NCBI GenBank assembly: GCA_947311745.1
Contig: CAMZLT010000119.1
Location: forward strand, 1 to 5,704
Reading direction: 5' to 3'
Origin: an uncultured Flavobacteriaceae bacterium
GTDB lineage: Bacteria > Bacteroidota > Bacteroidia > Flavobacteriales > Flavobacteriaceae
DNA: 5,704 bases
In this document: positions 5,216 to 5,704 of the stretch, in pieces
Layout of the letters: the number at the start of each line of letters is the position of its first letter
Position numbering within the stretch: the first letter of the stretch is position 1
Notes under the pieces: generated by a model
Told to the model about the DNA's origin: nothing
Databases searched by the model: none
What the model saw: the letters and a program-made list of their open reading frames with translations, nothing else
Program-made: the position numbers and the translations under genes

Positions 5216-5704
5216 TTATTTCTTTACAATTTTTCCTGTTTTATTACTTCCTGTCTTAATTTCTGTTATTCTAATTAAATAGATGCCTGTTTTTAATTTA
5301 GATAAATCAACGGAATTTTCTTTAACAATTCCTTTTTTAACAACAGAACCCATTAAAGAATAAATTTTATATGTTTCATTATTAAATGAATTTGAAAAAA
5401 ATATTTTCCCCATAGTTGGGTTTGGATATATTGTGATTTCATCTTTTTGATTACTTGCTATACCTAATGTTGAATAATACTCATAAACACCTAAATCTGG
5501 AGACAAACCATTTGGGATAATATTACCATCATAATCCAATGTAGATAAAGACATGGTTCCTGCATCTATGGCTGGCGAATTTAAAGAAAGATGAAAATCG
5601 CCATTGACCGCATCGACAAATAAAGGATCGCTTCCTATATTATCATGTATGTCTGGATCTTGCGTGTTATATGTAGCCACATCGTAGATTGTACCATTGT
5701 ATTG
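5216..5704 (-). CDS. C-terminal part of a secreted protein with a type IX sorting domain (runs off the right edge)
   Basis: The frame is open to the window edge, so the visible 162 residues are only the C-terminus. The first half (DNIGSDPLFVDAVNGDFHLS, SPAIDAGT, LDYDGN, SPDLGVYEY) has the pattern of the 'choice-of-anchor Q' end found after right-handed beta-helix repeats in surface proteins. The last ~80 residues are a type A sorting domain of the type IX secretion system. It begins at ITIYPNPTMGKIFFS (about 90-104), followed by YKIYSLMGSVVKKG, VDLSKLKTGIYLIRI and a basic end GKIVKK. Such proteins cross the outer membrane and are usually anchored to the cell surface or released. This fits an organism with Gld-type machinery. 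A GTG near 5680 is internal, not the start. The upstream catalytic or adhesive part is not visible. The stop lies 8 bp before hairpin element B. Confidence 0.9.
   Translation of the reverse strand, partial: QYNGTIYDVATYNTQDPDIHDNIGSDPLFVDAVNGDFHLSLNSPAIDAGTMSLSTLDYDGNIIPNGLSPDLGVYEYYSTLGIASNQKDEITIYPNPTMGKIFFSNSFNNETYKIYSLMGSVVKKGIVKENSVDLSKLKTGIYLIRITEIKTGSNKTGKIVKK

Noticed and set aside
5014..5259. A plus-strand open frame of 81 codons
   Set aside because: It overlaps the start of the small secreted gene, all of hairpin B and the end of the sorting-domain gene. Its hydrophobic translation is what T-rich hairpin DNA yields by chance.
5216..5680. Complete small gene starting at the GTG near 5680
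   Set aside because: The frame stays open to the window end and residues before the GTG continue the same beta-helix-like pattern, so this is an internal codon of a larger protein.

Overview
The window is AT-rich chromosomal DNA of a Bacteroidota species, most likely a member of the Flavobacteriaceae. The evidence is a gldF-gldG pair, a protein ending in a type IX secretion sorting domain, TAnnTTTG-type -7 promoter motifs, two TTG start codons and no clear Shine-Dalgarno sequences.

Left part (1-685, minus strand): the N-terminal 228 residues of a PhoH-family ATPase, cut by the window edge shortly before where Walker B should lie. Between it and the next gene is a short divergent promoter region with two back-to-back TAnnTTTG boxes (712-719 plus, 727-734 minus).

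Central part (804-4374, plus strand): a likely operon of four genes. They encode a SAM hydroxide adenosyltransferase-like protein (DUF62) lacking two usual catalytic-triad residues, a directly abutting small antibiotic-biosynthesis-monooxygenase (ABM) fold protein, and GldF and GldG. The last two are the membrane permease and the auxiliary/extracytoplasmic subunit of the gliding-associated ABC transporter. Its ATPase, GldA, is not in the window.

Right part (4375-5704): an accessory-looking segment read leftwards. It holds the C-terminal end of a secreted protein (choice-of-anchor Q-like end plus type A sorting domain), hairpin element B (5085-5207), a small secreted protein of unknown function (4602-5012, minus), and hairpin element A (4457-4579). 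Elements A and B are each 123 bp from AAC to GTT. Each has a long stem that is fully paired on the plus strand when G-T/G-U wobbles are allowed. They bracket a compact unit whose ends are a perfect 10-bp inverted repeat (GTTGTAAACA / TGTTTACAAC).

Read on the minus strand, this has the logic of an integron gene cassette: a 5' end complementary to the start of the cassette's own trailing attC, and a gene followed closely by a long ssDNA-foldable site. The core bases do not fit the classical GTTRRRY consensus and no integrase is visible. I regard this cassette-like unit as the most interesting item in the window, and as a hypothesis.
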